From: DATBSL01 sp964561785
Lineage (GTDB): Bacteria; Acidobacteriota; Vicinamibacteria; Fen-336
Direction: 5' to 3'
DNA: 64,000 nucleotides
Assembly: GCA_964561785.1 (NCBI GenBank)
Contig: CAZLRF010000006.1
Location: forward strand, 51,359-115,358
In this document: positions 35,966 to 44,376 of the stretch, in pieces
Position numbering within the stretch: the first letter of the stretch is position 1
Layout of the letters: each line of letters opens with the position of its first letter
The notes under the pieces: generated by a model
The model's input: the letters and a program-made list of their open reading frames with translations, nothing else
Databases searched by the model: none
What the model was told of the DNA's origin: nothing
Program-made: the position numbers and the translations under genes

Positions 35966-37437
35966 CCGGCGGCCTCGCCGGGAGCGGCGCCGCCGAGATC
36001 CGCCGCCTCGTGGCCGGGCGCGAGGTCTCCTGCGAGGAGGTCGCGCGGCACCACCTCGACCGCGTCGCGGCGATCGACCCCTCGCTCGGCGCCTTCCTGA
36101 CCGTCGCCGCCGAGCGCGCCCTCGGGCGGGCGCGGGCGCTGGACGAAGCTCTCGCCCGCGGCGAGCCGGTCCCCCCTCTCGCCGGGGTGCCCCTCGCGGT
36201 CAAGGACGTCCTGCACGTCTCGGGCCTGCCCACCACCTGCGGGTCGCGCATGCTCGAGGGCTACCGGCCGCCCTTCTCCGCCGCCGCCGTCGAGCGCCTC
36301 GAGCGGGCCGGGGCCATCGTGCTCGGGAAGACGAACACGGACGAGTTCGCCATGGGCTCCTCCACCGAGACGAGCGCCTTCGGCCCGACCCGCAACCCCT
36401 GGGACCGCGAGCGCGTGCCCGGGGGCTCGTCGGGAGGCTCCGCCGCGGCCGTCGCCGCCCGCCTCGCCCCTCTCGCCCTCGGCTCCGACACCGGCGGCTC
36501 GATCCGCCAGCCCGCGGCCCTGTGCGGGGTCGTCGGCCTCAAGCCCACCTGGGGCCGGGTCAGCCGCCACGGCCTCGTGGCCTACGCCTCCTCGCTCGAC
36601 CAGGTCGGCCCGCTCGCCCGCACCGTGGAGGACGTGGCGCTCGCGGCATCGCTCCTCTTCGGCCACGACCCGAGGGACGCGACGAGCGCGAGAGAGGCCG
36701 TCGGCGATCTCCTCCCTCGCCCGGGCGAGAGCGCCTCGGGGCTCCGGATCGGCGTGCCGTGGAGCTTCCTCTCCGAAGGGGTCGAGGCGGAGACGCTCGC
36801 GCGCTTCCGCGAGGCGCTCGGCGCCCTCGAGGACGCCGGGGCGCGCCTCGTCGACGCCCCCCTGCCCCGCCTTCCGCACGCCGTCGCCGCCTACTACCTC
36901 GTGGCCACCGCCGAGGCCTCGAGCAACCTCGCGCGCTTCGACGGCGTCCGCTACGGCTTGCGGGCCCCCGCTCCCCGCGGGATCGCCGCGCTCTACGGCG
37001 AATCCCGCGACCTCGGGTTCGGGGCCGAGACCAAGCGCCGGATCATCCTCGGGACGTTCGCTTTGTCCTCCGGCTACTACGATGCCTACTACCTGCGCGC
37101 CCAGAAGGTCCGCACCCTCCTCGCGCGCGACTTCGAGGCGGCCTTCGCCGGGTGCGACGCGGTCGCGACACCGACGACGCCGTCCCCCGCCTTCCGGCTC
37201 GGCGAGAAGACGGGTAGCCCCCTCGAGATGTACCTGGCCGACGTGTTCACCGTGCCCGCGAACCTCGCCGGCCTGCCCGCTCTCTCCCTGCCCTGCGGGC
37301 TCGCCGGCGGCCTGCCGGTCGGCCTCCAGCTCGTCGGGCGCCGCTTCGACGAGAAGACCCTCCTGCGCGCAGGCTCGGCCTTCCAGGTCGCCACGCGTCA
37401 CCACGAGCTCGCCCCGCCGGGGCTCCCGGGCGATTAG
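35962..37437 (+). CDS. gatA: Asp-tRNA(Asn)/Glu-tRNA(Gln) amidotransferase subunit A
   Basis: 491 residues of the amidase-signature family. The Ser-Ser-Lys triad is visible: Lys in LAVKDVLH, the cis-Ser in GGSSGGSAAAVAARLA, and the nucleophilic Ser in GSDTGGSIRQPAALCGV. It releases ammonia from glutamine for transamidation of misacylated tRNA. The ATG overlaps gatC by four bases. Presence of gatCA implies indirect Gln-tRNA and/or Asn-tRNA synthesis. Confidence 0.96.
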   Translation: MTGGLAGSGAAEIRRLVAGREVSCEEVARHHLDRVAAIDPSLGAFLTVAAERALGRARALDEALARGEPVPPLAGVPLAVKDVLHVSGLPTTCGSRMLEGYRPPFSAAAVERLERAGAIVLGKTNTDEFAMGSSTETSAFGPTRNPWDRERVPGGSSGGSAAAVAARLAPLALGSDTGGSIRQPAALCGVVGLKPTWGRVSRHGLVAYASSLDQVGPLARTVEDVALAASLLFGHDPRDATSAREAVGDLLPRPGESASGLRIGVPWSFLSEGVEAETLARFREALGALEDAGARLVDAPLPRLPHAVAAYYLVATAEASSNLARFDGVRYGLRAPAPRGIAALYGESRDLGFGAETKRRIILGTFALSSGYYDAYYLRAQKVRTLLARDFEAAFAGCDAVATPTTPSPAFRLGEKTGSPLEMYLADVFTVPANLAGLPALSLPCGLAGGLPVGLQLVGRRFDEKTLLRAGSAFQVATRHHELAPPGLPGD

Positions 37438-37441
37438 ACTA

Positions 37442-37924
37442 CTAGCCGAGCCTGTTCGCCCCCGCTCCCGCCGGGGACCCCGCGCCGCGGCGCGAGGCGA
37501 GGGCAAAGCGGACCACGCCGAAGCCGAGGAGCCCGGCCAGGACCCCCAGGAGGAGGTTGCCCACGACGTAGGGCCACAGGAGCGGGGCGAGCCCGGACGC
37601 GAGCGACTCCAAAAGCGCGCGCCCGCGCAGGCTCCAGTCGACTCGGCCGATGCTCGCGGGCGAGACGCCGAGGACGAGGCAGCCGAGCATCGTGCCCGTG
37701 GCCAGCATCGGCGCCGCCGTCCACGGGTTGTTGGTCCATGCCCCGACGAGGATCGCGACCTTGCTGAGGCGGAGGGTCACCGCCAGGAGGAGGGCCATCA
37801 GCGTGTGGACCCCGAGCAGGGGAAAGAACGCGATGAAGACGCCGAGGCCGAAGGCGGCGGCGACGCGCGTGGGCGACTGGTCCACGTGCAGGAGAACCTG
37901 GCCGGCGCGCCGCAGCCAGCGCAT
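37442..37924 (-). CDS. DUF2062 membrane protein
   Basis: 160 residues. It begins RRAGQVLLHVDQSPTRVAAAFGLGVFIAFFPLLGVHTL, matching DUF2062, with about three membrane helices and a conserved NNPWTAAP segment. The function is unknown. GAAGGGG precedes the ATG. It lies 11 bases after thiL on the same strand and converges tightly with gatA. Confidence 0.88.
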   Translation of the reverse strand: MRWLRRAGQVLLHVDQSPTRVAAAFGLGVFIAFFPLLGVHTLMALLLAVTLRLSKVAILVGAWTNNPWTAAPMLATGTMLGCLVLGVSPASIGRVDWSLRGRALLESLASGLAPLLWPYVVGNLLLGVLAGLLGFGVVRFALASRRGAGSPAGAGANRLG

Positions 37925-37935
37925 GCGAGGCCCCT

Positions 37936-38994
37936 TCAGGACGACCGGGCGCGGAAGTGGTCGTGTCCCCCGGCAGGAAGGGGCTGCGTGCCCCTCTCGT
38001 CGCGCAGAAGGACTTCGGGCTCGCCCTCCTCGAAGCGCCCGATCACGGTGAGCTCCACCCCCCACACCCGGGCGAGCTCCCTCGCCTCCTCGAGCTCGCC
38101 TTCGGCGACTGCGAGCAGGAGCTGGTAGTCCTCGCCCCCGTGCAGGGCGAGCCCCAGGCCGTCGCCGCCTCGTGCGTTCTCGAGCCCCGCGGCGTTCGGG
38201 TCGACCGGGACCGCCACGGCGTCGATCACCGCCCGCAGCCCGGACTCCCGGCAGATCTCCCGCAGGTCGAGCGACAGCCCGTCCGAGACGTCCATCCCGG
38301 CCCGGGCCAGGCCCCTCTCCGCGATCGAGCGCGCGAGGGCGAGCGGGGGACGGGGGTCGAGCTGGGCCGCGAGGCAGGCCGCGACCGCGGTCCCGGACGA
38401 CGCGGTCCACACCCCGCTCGCCACGAGGGCGGCGTCGTCGTCGAGCCGGGCGCCCTCGGCCAGGAGGCGCAGCCCCTCCGCCGCCGCGCCCAGCGTGCCC
38501 GTCACCACGACGTGGTCGCCGGGCCGCGCCCCCGAGCGCAGCAGCAAGCGGCCCGCGTCCCCGAGGAGCGTGACGTCGATCACGATCGCCCCGCGGCCGC
38601 GCGTCACGTTCCCCCCGACGAGCGCGACCCCCGCCTCGGCCGCCCGCTCGAGCAGCCCGTCGTAGAGCGTGTCGACCCACCCCGCGGTCACGTCCCCGGG
38701 CAGGCAGAGGCTCACGGTCGCGTAGCGGGCGATGCCGCCCATCGCCGCGATGTCGGAGAGGTTGACGGTCAGGGCCTTGCGGCCGAGCAGCCGCGGCGGC
38801 GCGGAGATCCTCTCGAAGTGGACGCCCTCGACCTGGCTGTCGGTGGTGACGAGCGAGAACGGTGCCGTCTCGACCGCGGCCGCGTCGTCCCCGATGCCGA
38901 CCACGACCCCCGCCGCCCGCGGGATCCGGGAGCGGAGGTGCCGGAGGAGCTCCTTCTCACCCACCTCGCGGAGCGGAGAGAGGAGCGGGATCAC
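37936..38994 (-). CDS. thiL: Thiamine-monophosphate kinase
   Basis: 352 residues. ThiL phosphorylates thiamine phosphate to thiamine diphosphate. Motifs: VGIGDDAAAV, TTDSQVEGVHF, KALTVNLSDIAAMGG, GGNVTRG, GMDVSDGLSLDL and HGGEDYQLLLAV. The apparent GTG start (38994-38992) lies one base after the predicted 3' end of 6S RNA and has no Shine-Dalgarno sequence outside that RNA. A GTG at 38961 is an in-frame alternative. No TPP riboswitch was seen; the upstream RNA is 6S. Confidence 0.94.
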   Translation of the reverse strand: MIPLLSPLREVGEKELLRHLRSRIPRAAGVVVGIGDDAAAVETAPFSLVTTDSQVEGVHFERISAPPRLLGRKALTVNLSDIAAMGGIARYATVSLCLPGDVTAGWVDTLYDGLLERAAEAGVALVGGNVTRGRGAIVIDVTLLGDAGRLLLRSGARPGDHVVVTGTLGAAAEGLRLLAEGARLDDDAALVASGVWTASSGTAVAACLAAQLDPRPPLALARSIAERGLARAGMDVSDGLSLDLREICRESGLRAVIDAVAVPVDPNAAGLENARGGDGLGLALHGGEDYQLLLAVAEGELEEARELARVWGVELTVIGRFEEGEPEVLLRDERGTQPLPAGGHDHFRARSS

Positions 38995-38995
38995 A

Positions 38996-39179
38996 GCGAG
39001 GCCCTCCGCCTTGTCGTGTGGCAGGTGACCTGAACCGGGTCACCAGGTGGGAGCCCTGAGCCGCGCTTCAGGCTTCCTCGACGCGGAGGCGTGCACACCG
39101 CGAGGCGAATCGGACCCCCTCACAGAGAACGTTGGTTCGAGGTTTCCGTAACCATCACGGGCAAGGCAGAGGACCTCGC
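38996..39179 (-). ncRNA. ssrS: 6S RNA
   Basis: About 184 nt. The 5' end (GCGAGGTCCTCTGCCTTG) pairs with the 3' end (CAAGGCGGAGGGCCTCGC) as an 18-bp stem with two G-U pairs. A large central bulge follows. A terminal arm holds a hairpin around GTGTGCAC, and the 3' strand carries the small hairpin GGTGACC-CGGTTCA-GGTCACC. E. coli 6S RNA has an equivalent 3' hairpin and a similar GAGAAGCCU segment (here GAGGAAGCCU). The gene directly follows zapA, as ssrS does in proteobacteria, and has its own promoter placing the start at about 39178. 6S RNA mimics an open promoter and sequesters the housekeeping RNA polymerase. Confidence 0.9.
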
Positions 39180-39183
39180 AGGC

Positions 39184-39212
39184 ATGATAGCGGGGGCCGG
39201 GGGTGGCGGCAA
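39184..39212 (-). promoter_or_regulatory. Promoter of 6S RNA
   Basis: Minus strand TTGCCG (39212-39207), a 17-base spacer and TATCAT (39189-39184), between the zapA stop and the 6S 5' end. The predicted start is at 39177-39178, matching the base of the closing stem. Confidence 0.7.
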
Positions 39213-39214
39213 GG

Positions 39215-39529
39215 CTATTCGCCGAGGGCGGCCCCGAGCGTCCGGGCGAGCCGCTTCACCCGCTCGTCGACGCCGGAGTCCGTCCGCTTCGTCTCGGCCT
39301 TCGCCTGCTCCACCTCGCGGCGGAGGCGAAGGCACTCGTCCGAGATGTTGAGCGCGGCGAGGACCGCGACGCGCAGGCTGTCGACCGCCCCGCTCGCTCG
39401 GCTGATCTCCTTCATCTGCTCGTCCACGAAGGCGGCGAGGCGCTCGACGTAGCCGGGGTCGGGGCCCGCCTTCACCGCATAGGTCTGCCCGAAGATCTCG
39501 ACGTGCACGAGGCTCGGCTTCTCCGACAT
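39215..39529 (-). CDS. zapA: Cell division protein ZapA
   Basis: 104 residues. The N-terminal beta segment (VHVEIFGQTYAVKAGPD) and VERLAAFVDEQMKEI are typical of ZapA, followed by a long coiled coil. ZapA cross-links FtsZ filaments at the division site. It follows a ZapB-like coiled-coil gene. A perfect TATAAT ends seven bases before the ATG. 6S RNA follows, the conserved zapA-ssrS order. Confidence 0.92.
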   Translation of the reverse strand: MSEKPSLVHVEIFGQTYAVKAGPDPGYVERLAAFVDEQMKEISRASGAVDSLRVAVLAALNISDECLRLRREVEQAKAETKRTDSGVDERVKRLARTLGAALGE

Positions 39530-39536
39530 GCCGGGG

Positions 39537-39542
39537 ATTATA
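39537..39542 (-). promoter_or_regulatory. Candidate -10 box of zapA (leaderless type)
   Basis: A perfect TATAAT on the minus strand overlaps the stop of the upstream coiled-coil gene and ends seven bases before the zapA ATG. There is no Shine-Dalgarno sequence. Confidence 0.5.
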
Positions 39543-39846
39543 GGCTCCCGAGGAGCTCCACGAGCCTCTCGATCCGCCGGCGGATCTCCTCGCGCTCGGC
39601 GCGCAGCTGCTTCGCTTCCGCCTCGAGGTCCTCTCTGCCTCGGGCCTCCTCGGCGGCCCGTCCGACCCGCGCCTCCGCGGCGGCCGCCGCCTCGCGCGCC
39701 TCCTCCGCCGCCTTCTCGGCCGCCTCGGCCCGCGCGCGCGCCTTCTGCAGCTCGCCGCGCAGGCCGTCCGCCTCGACCTGCAGCTCCTTGAGCCGCTTCG
39801 CGGCCTTGCGGACCCTGTCCTCGAGGAGCTCGAAGCTGTCTTCCAC
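39538..39846 (-). CDS. Small coiled-coil protein, ZapB-like
   Basis: 102 residues, almost wholly predicted coiled coil with heptads of Leu/Ala and many Glu/Arg (from ELLEDRVRKAAKRL to RRIERLVELLGSL). GTG start with GGGAGG five bases upstream. Its position directly before zapA, and its size, match the ZapB-type division factor that layers on ZapA. Coiled coils are low-information, so the assignment rests mainly on context. Confidence 0.75.
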   Translation of the reverse strand: MEDSFELLEDRVRKAAKRLKELQVEADGLRGELQKARARAEAAEKAAEEAREAAAAAEARVGRAAEEARGREDLEAEAKQLRAEREEIRRRIERLVELLGSL

Positions 39847-39857
39847 CGCGGCCTCCC

Positions 39858-41909
39858 TCACTCTCCCCGGATCTCCAGCCCCGCCGCGCGGAGCTCCCGG
39901 ACGACGCCGTCGACGGCCCCCTGGACCTCCTCGCTCGTCAGCGTGCGCTCGGGGTCCTGGAAGCGCAGGCTCACCGTCAGGCTCACCTTCCCCGGGGGCA
40001 CCTGGTTCCCCGTGTACCGGTCGAGGAGGCTCACCGAGCGCAGCCTCTCCCCCGCCGCTCCCCGCACCCGCGCGTCGATCTCCGCGGCGGGGGTCGTCTC
40101 GTCGCACAGGATCGAGAGGTCCCTCTGCACGGCCGGGTAGCGGTCGAGGGCCACGAAGCGCGAGGTCCGCGGCGCCTCCTCGACCAGCGCGTCGATGCCC
40201 AGCTCGAGGACGACCGCCTCGTCCCGCAGCTCCCACGCCGCGCGGACGTCGGGGTGTACGGCGCCCGCGTAGCCGATCACCGCGCCCTCCCGGCGGAGGC
40301 GGACGGCGCGGCCGGGGTGGAGGAACGGCGGAGGGGCCGCCCCCCGGTCGATCTCCAGCGCGCTCTCGCCGAGGCGCGCCATGAGCAGCTCGGCGACCCC
40401 CTTGAGGTCGAAGAGGTCGAACGGGCGGGGCCGCATCGACCAGTGGTGCGGGTTCGTGCTGCCCGAGAGGAGAACGGCCAGCCTCCGCTCCTCGCGGGGG
40501 ATCCCGTCCCGCACGACGAAGACGCGTCCCAGCTCGAACACGGCGACGTCCCGCCGGCCGAGCCGCAGGTTCGTGCGCAGCGTTCCGAGCAGGCCCGGCA
40601 TCACGAGCGAGGTTCGCAGCGTGTCCTGCTCCTCGGTCAACGGGTTGGCGAGCCGGCTGCGGGCCTCCGGGGGACCATCGGCCGCCGACCCCGCGACGAA
40701 GGCGTAGTTGATGACCTCGGTGAGGCCCACGCCGGCGAGCACGGAGCGGATCCGCCGCTCGCGCTTCTGCGAGCGGCGCAGGCTGCCCGGGCGCGACGCC
40801 GGAGGAAGCGCGGGGGGGATCTTGTCCAGCCCGAAGTGGCGTCCCACCTCCTCGGCGAGGTCGGCCTCGCCCTGCACGTCGAGGCGCCAGGACGGCACGA
40901 GGACGCTCGCCTCGTGCCCGGAGCCCGAGCCCGACACGAGGAAGCCGAGCGACTCGAGCGTGCGCACCTGCTGGAGCCGGGGCACGTCGACGCCCAGGAG
41001 AGCGTTCACCCGCGCCGGCCGCAGGCGCACGGTGCGCCCGGGGCGCTCGTCCCCCCGGCGCTCGACGAGGCCGGGGCGGACGGTGCCGCCCCCGATCCTC
41101 GCGAGCAGGTGGGCGAGGCGGTCGATCGCGAGCGGGCCCGCGGCCACGTCGGCGCCGCGCTCGAAGCGGTGGGACGCCTCGGTGTGCATCCCGAGCGAGC
41201 GCGCGGCGCGGCGGACCGAGAGCGGGTCCCACCACGCCGCCTCGAGGACCACCGTCCTCGTCTCGTCCCGGATCTCGCTCGAGGCCCCCCCCATGATGCC
41301 GGCGAGGGCGAGGGCCGGCTCGCCCCCCGCCCCCGCGATGACGCCGACCCGGGCCGGCAGGCGCCGCTCGGTCCCGTCGAGGGTCGTGAGCGCCTCCCCC
41401 TCGCGCGACCAGCGGACGACGAGCCGCCCCCCCGGCACCCGGGCGAGGTCGAACGCGTGGCTCGGCTGCCCCATCTCGACCATCACGTAGTTCGTCAGGT
41501 CCACCACGTTGTTGATCGAGCGGATCCCGACGAGCTCGAGCCGGTCGCGCAGCCAGGCCGGCGAGAGACCCACCTTCACGTCCAGGAGGCGCGCGCAGAA
41601 GCGTCCGCAGAGCTCACCCGCCTCGATCGCCACGTCGAGAGCCGCGGTCGCCTCGGGGCCCGAGGGCGAAACCCTCGCCTCGAGCGGCCGGAGCGGCAGG
41701 CCGTACAGCGCGGCCACCTCCCGCGCCACACCGTAGACGTTCATGCAGTCGACGCGGTTGGTCGTCACGTCGATCTCGAGCACGGTCTCCTCGCCCGCGC
41801 TCTCGACCGCGTCGACGGCGAGGCCGACGCCGGTCAGGTCGTCCGCGAGCCGACGTGGCTCCGCCTCGAAGGGGACGAACTCGCGGAGCCAGCCGAGCGG
41901 GATCCTCAT
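39858..41909 (-). CDS. pheT: Phenylalanyl-tRNA synthetase beta subunit, lacking the EMAP-II tRNA-binding domain
   Basis: 683 residues, about 110 shorter than E. coli PheT. The B1 start (MRIPLGWLREFVPFEAEPRR) runs at about residue 40 straight into LEIDVTTNRVDCMNVYGVARE. The OB-fold (EMAP-II) domain normally inserted there is missing. B3/B4 editing-site segments, the B5 domain, the pseudo-catalytic core (GLTEVINYAF, NPLTEEQDTLRTSL) and the C-terminal anticodon-binding FDX domain (SRFVALDRYPAVQRDLS) are present. It forms the alpha2beta2 enzyme with PheS. ATGA overlap with pheS. Confidence 0.95.
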   Translation of the reverse strand: MRIPLGWLREFVPFEAEPRRLADDLTGVGLAVDAVESAGEETVLEIDVTTNRVDCMNVYGVAREVAALYGLPLRPLEARVSPSGPEATAALDVAIEAGELCGRFCARLLDVKVGLSPAWLRDRLELVGIRSINNVVDLTNYVMVEMGQPSHAFDLARVPGGRLVVRWSREGEALTTLDGTERRLPARVGVIAGAGGEPALALAGIMGGASSEIRDETRTVVLEAAWWDPLSVRRAARSLGMHTEASHRFERGADVAAGPLAIDRLAHLLARIGGGTVRPGLVERRGDERPGRTVRLRPARVNALLGVDVPRLQQVRTLESLGFLVSGSGSGHEASVLVPSWRLDVQGEADLAEEVGRHFGLDKIPPALPPASRPGSLRRSQKRERRIRSVLAGVGLTEVINYAFVAGSAADGPPEARSRLANPLTEEQDTLRTSLVMPGLLGTLRTNLRLGRRDVAVFELGRVFVVRDGIPREERRLAVLLSGSTNPHHWSMRPRPFDLFDLKGVAELLMARLGESALEIDRGAAPPPFLHPGRAVRLRREGAVIGYAGAVHPDVRAAWELRDEAVVLELGIDALVEEAPRTSRFVALDRYPAVQRDLSILCDETTPAAEIDARVRGAAGERLRSVSLLDRYTGNQVPPGKVSLTVSLRFQDPERTLTSEEVQGAVDGVVRELRAAGLEIRGE

Positions 41910-43003
41910 CCGACGAACTGCTCCAGGAAGCGCAGGTCGTTCTCGTAGAACAGGCGGATGTCGTCGATGCCGTGACGCACCATCGCCACCCGCTCGATCC
42001 CGAGGCCGAACGCGAAGCCCGTGACCTCCTCCGGATCGTAGGCCTTCCTCCCCAGCCGGGCGTTGACCGCCTCGAAGACCGCGGGGTTGACCATGCCCGA
42101 GCCGAGGATCTCGAGCCAGCCGGTCGCCTTGCACACGCGGCAGGGGCCCGAAGGCAGCCGCCCGCTCCCCCCGCACACGATGCAGCCGAGGTCGGCCTCG
42201 ACCGAGGGCTCGGTGTAGGGGAAGTAGGAAGGCCGGAAGCGCACCGGGTACTGCTCGCCGAAGAGGGCGTGCAGGAAGGCCTCGATCGTGCCCTTGAGGT
42301 GGCCGAGGTGGATCCCCCGCCCCACGACGAGGCCCTCGATCTGCTGGAACATCGGGGTGTGGGTGACGTCGCTGTCCCGGCGGAACACCTTTCCCGGGCA
42401 GATGATGCGCACGTCGGGCGGACGCTCGTTCTCCAGCATGTAGTGGATCTGCGCGGAGGAGGTGTGCGTGCGCAGGAGCAGGCCGGCCCGGCCCTCGAGG
42501 TAGAAGGTGTCCTGCATGTCGCGGGCGGGGTGGTCGGGCGGCATGTTGAGGGCCTCGAAGTTGTGGTAGTCGTCCTCCACCTCGGGGCCGTCGTAGACCT
42601 CGTACCCCATCGCCACGAAGATGTCCTCGAGCTCCTCCCGCACGACGGTGAGGGGGTGGCGGCGCCCCACGAAGGGGCGCCGTCCGGGCAGCGTGGCGTC
42701 GACTCGCTCGCGCTCGAGGGCGACCTCGCGGGCCCGGCGCTCGAGGGCCTGGCCGCGCTCCACCAGGGCCTGCTCGATGACCGCCTTGAGCGCGTTGAGC
42801 TCCTGCCCCGCCGCCCGCCGGTCGCCCTCGGCGAGTCCCCCGAGCGACTTGAGGAGCGCCGACACCGCCCCCGAGCGCCGGCCGACGAACGCGTCGCGCA
42901 CCGCCTGCAGGGCGGTCGCGTCGTCGACGCCCGCGAGGGCGGCGTCGAACTCCGCGCGCAGGCGCTGGGCCCGCTCCCGGATGCCGTGGATGGTGTCGGA
43001 CAT
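41906..43003 (-). CDS. pheS: Phenylalanyl-tRNA synthetase alpha subunit
   Basis: 365 residues. An N-terminal coiled coil (about 1-85) binds tRNA. The class II catalytic core has motif 2 HTSSAQIHYML and FRRDSDVTHTPMFQQIEGLVV, and motif 3 GFAFGLGIERVAMVRHGI. A Cys-rich insertion, CIVCGGSGRLPSGPCRVCKATGW, is a possible zinc site seen in many PheS proteins. It is followed by pheT with a four-base overlap and preceded by rplT. Confidence 0.96.
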   Translation of the reverse strand: MSDTIHGIRERAQRLRAEFDAALAGVDDATALQAVRDAFVGRRSGAVSALLKSLGGLAEGDRRAAGQELNALKAVIEQALVERGQALERRAREVALERERVDATLPGRRPFVGRRHPLTVVREELEDIFVAMGYEVYDGPEVEDDYHNFEALNMPPDHPARDMQDTFYLEGRAGLLLRTHTSSAQIHYMLENERPPDVRIICPGKVFRRDSDVTHTPMFQQIEGLVVGRGIHLGHLKGTIEAFLHALFGEQYPVRFRPSYFPYTEPSVEADLGCIVCGGSGRLPSGPCRVCKATGWLEILGSGMVNPAVFEAVNARLGRKAYDPEEVTGFAFGLGIERVAMVRHGIDDIRLFYENDLRFLEQFVG

Positions 43004-43048
43004 CGTCGCCGGGCCGGGCGCGCCTGCGCGGGCGCCCCGGCCGCGCGC

Positions 43049-43411
43049 TCAGGCCTTCGCCCGAGCCGCCTTCGCCGAGGCCGCGAGCTTCGAGAAGGCC
43101 GCGGGGTCCGTCGCCGCGATCTCCGCGAGCGCCTTGCGGTCGAGGGCCACGCCCGCTCCCCTGAGCCCCGCCATGAACTCGCTGTAGGTCATCTCGTTCT
43201 GGCGCGCCGCGGCGTTGATGCGGACGATCCACAGCCGCCGGAAGTCGCGCTTCTTGCGCTTGCGCCCGACGTAGGCGAAGTTGCCCGCGCGGTCGGTCGC
43301 CTCCTTGGCGAACTTGTAGAGCTTGCTCTTCCCGAGGAAGTAGCCCTTCGCCCGCGACAGCAGCTTCTTGCGCTTCTCGCGGCGCTTGCTTCCTCGCTTG
43401 ACTCTCGGCAT
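43049..43411 (-). CDS. rplT: 50S ribosomal protein L20
   Basis: 120 residues with the standard L20 sequence: MPRVKRGSKRREKRKKLL, GYFLGKSKLYKFAKEA, FRRLWIVRINAA, and a C-terminal Ala/Lys-rich tail. L20 is an early assembly protein of the 50S subunit and in other bacteria represses the infC-rpmI-rplT mRNA. The 163-base spacer between rpmI and rplT is unusually long and GC-rich; I see no clear L20-binding mimic in it. Confidence 0.97.
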   Translation of the reverse strand: MPRVKRGSKRREKRKKLLSRAKGYFLGKSKLYKFAKEATDRAGNFAYVGRKRKKRDFRRLWIVRINAAARQNEMTYSEFMAGLRGAGVALDRKALAEIAATDPAAFSKLAASAKAARAKA

Positions 43412-43574
43412 GACGGACGTCCCTTCGTCTGGCCCGGGCCCCCATCGGCCCGTCCCGTCGCTCTTCCAGGCGGCGACGCCGGCCCGGGCCGCTCGACCGC
43501 GACCCCTCCCGCGGGGCTTGGGGTGGGACGCCTCGGAGGCGCCCGGCGGGGCTCCCGCGCCCGCCCTTCGGTCC

Positions 43575-43787
43575 CTACGCCAGCAGCATCCTCTTCACCT
43601 GGGCGACGTCCGCGTCGGAGACGAGGACGGCCTGGCCGAGCGTCCGCTTGCGGCCGGGGGCCTTCTTGGTGAGGATGTGCCGCTTCATGGACTTGTGCCG
43701 CAGGATCTTCCCGCTCGCGGTCACCTTGAACCGCTTCGTCGCGGCCCTCTTCGTCTTCAGCTTCAGCTTCGCCTTGGGCTTTCTCAT
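43575..43787 (-). CDS. rpmI: 50S ribosomal protein L35
   Basis: 70 residues, very basic: KLKLKTKRAATKRFKVTASGK, HKSMKRHILTKK, KRTLGQAVLVS. AGGA lies five bases before the ATG. It follows infC by seven bases, the conserved infC-rpmI-rplT order. Confidence 0.96.
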   Translation of the reverse strand: MRKPKAKLKLKTKRAATKRFKVTASGKILRHKSMKRHILTKKAPGRKRTLGQAVLVSDADVAQVKRMLLA

Positions 43788-43794
43788 GGTCTTC

Positions 43795-44376
43795 CTACTT
43801 GGTCTTCTCCGCGGCCTCGGCTGCCGGCTTCTTCGGCTTCGGCTTCGGCTTGGCCGGCGCGACCTCCTTCTTCGGCGCGAGGATCTGCACCATCGTGTTC
43901 CCCTCCTGGCGAGGGGGCGACTCGACGAGGACGGAGTCGCCGAGCTCCTGGGCGAGGCGGTTCAGGATGTCCCGCCCGATCTCGCTGTGCACGATCTCGC
44001 GGCCGCGGAAGAGCACCACCGACTTGACCTTGTTGCCGTCGAGCAGGAAGCGCTCGACGTTGCGGCGCTTGAACGCGAAGTCGTGCTCGTCGATCTTCGG
44101 CCGGAACTTCACTTCCTTGATCTGGATGTGCCGCTGGTGCTTGCGCGCCTCCGCGTCCCGCTTGGCCTGCTGGTAGAAGAACTTGCCGGAGTTCATGATC
44201 CGGCAGACGGGCGGGGTGGCCGCGGCCGCGATCTCGACGAGGTCGAGCCCCTTCTCCTCGGCCAGCATGAGCGCCTGGCCGGGGGGCATGATCCCGAGCT
44301 GGGACCCGTCCTCGTCGATCACCCGGACCTCCTTCGCCCGGATGCGGTCGTTGATGCGGACCGTCTTGCTGTCTAT
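43795..44376 (-). CDS. infC: Translation initiation factor IF-3, apparent AUA start codon
   Basis: About 193 residues. The N-domain (KTVRINDRIRAKEVRVIDED), the linker, the C-domain (KEVKFRPKIDEHDF, FLLDGNKVKSVVLFRGREI) and a Lys/Pro/Ala tail are all present. No ATG, GTG or TTG lies between the upstream frame and the conserved RINDRIR segment. The codon at the right place is ATA (44376-44374), with AGGAGG six bases upstream. It overlaps the thrS stop as ATAG. IF-3 genes in other bacteria use rare start codons (AUU in E. coli) for IF-3-dependent autoregulation, so an AUA start fits. A GTG further in would delete conserved residues. Confidence 0.93.
   Translation of the reverse strand: MDSKTVRINDRIRAKEVRVIDEDGSQLGIMPPGQALMLAEEKGLDLVEIAAAATPPVCRIMNSGKFFYQQAKRDAEARKHQRHIQIKEVKFRPKIDEHDFAFKRRNVERFLLDGNKVKSVVLFRGREIVHSEIGRDILNRLAQELGDSVLVESPPRQEGNTMVQILAPKKEVAPAKPKPKPKKPAAEAAEKTK

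Noticed and set aside
38996..39179. Interpreting the structured RNA before thiL as a TPP riboswitch or SRP RNA
   Set aside because: The TPP core motifs and the SRP GGAA tetraloop domain are absent; the long closing stem, central bulge, 3' hairpin and zapA linkage fit 6S RNA.
43795..44325. Alternative infC start at an internal GTG preceded by AAGGAGG
   Set aside because: It would remove the conserved IF-3 N-terminal segment RINDRIRAKEV.
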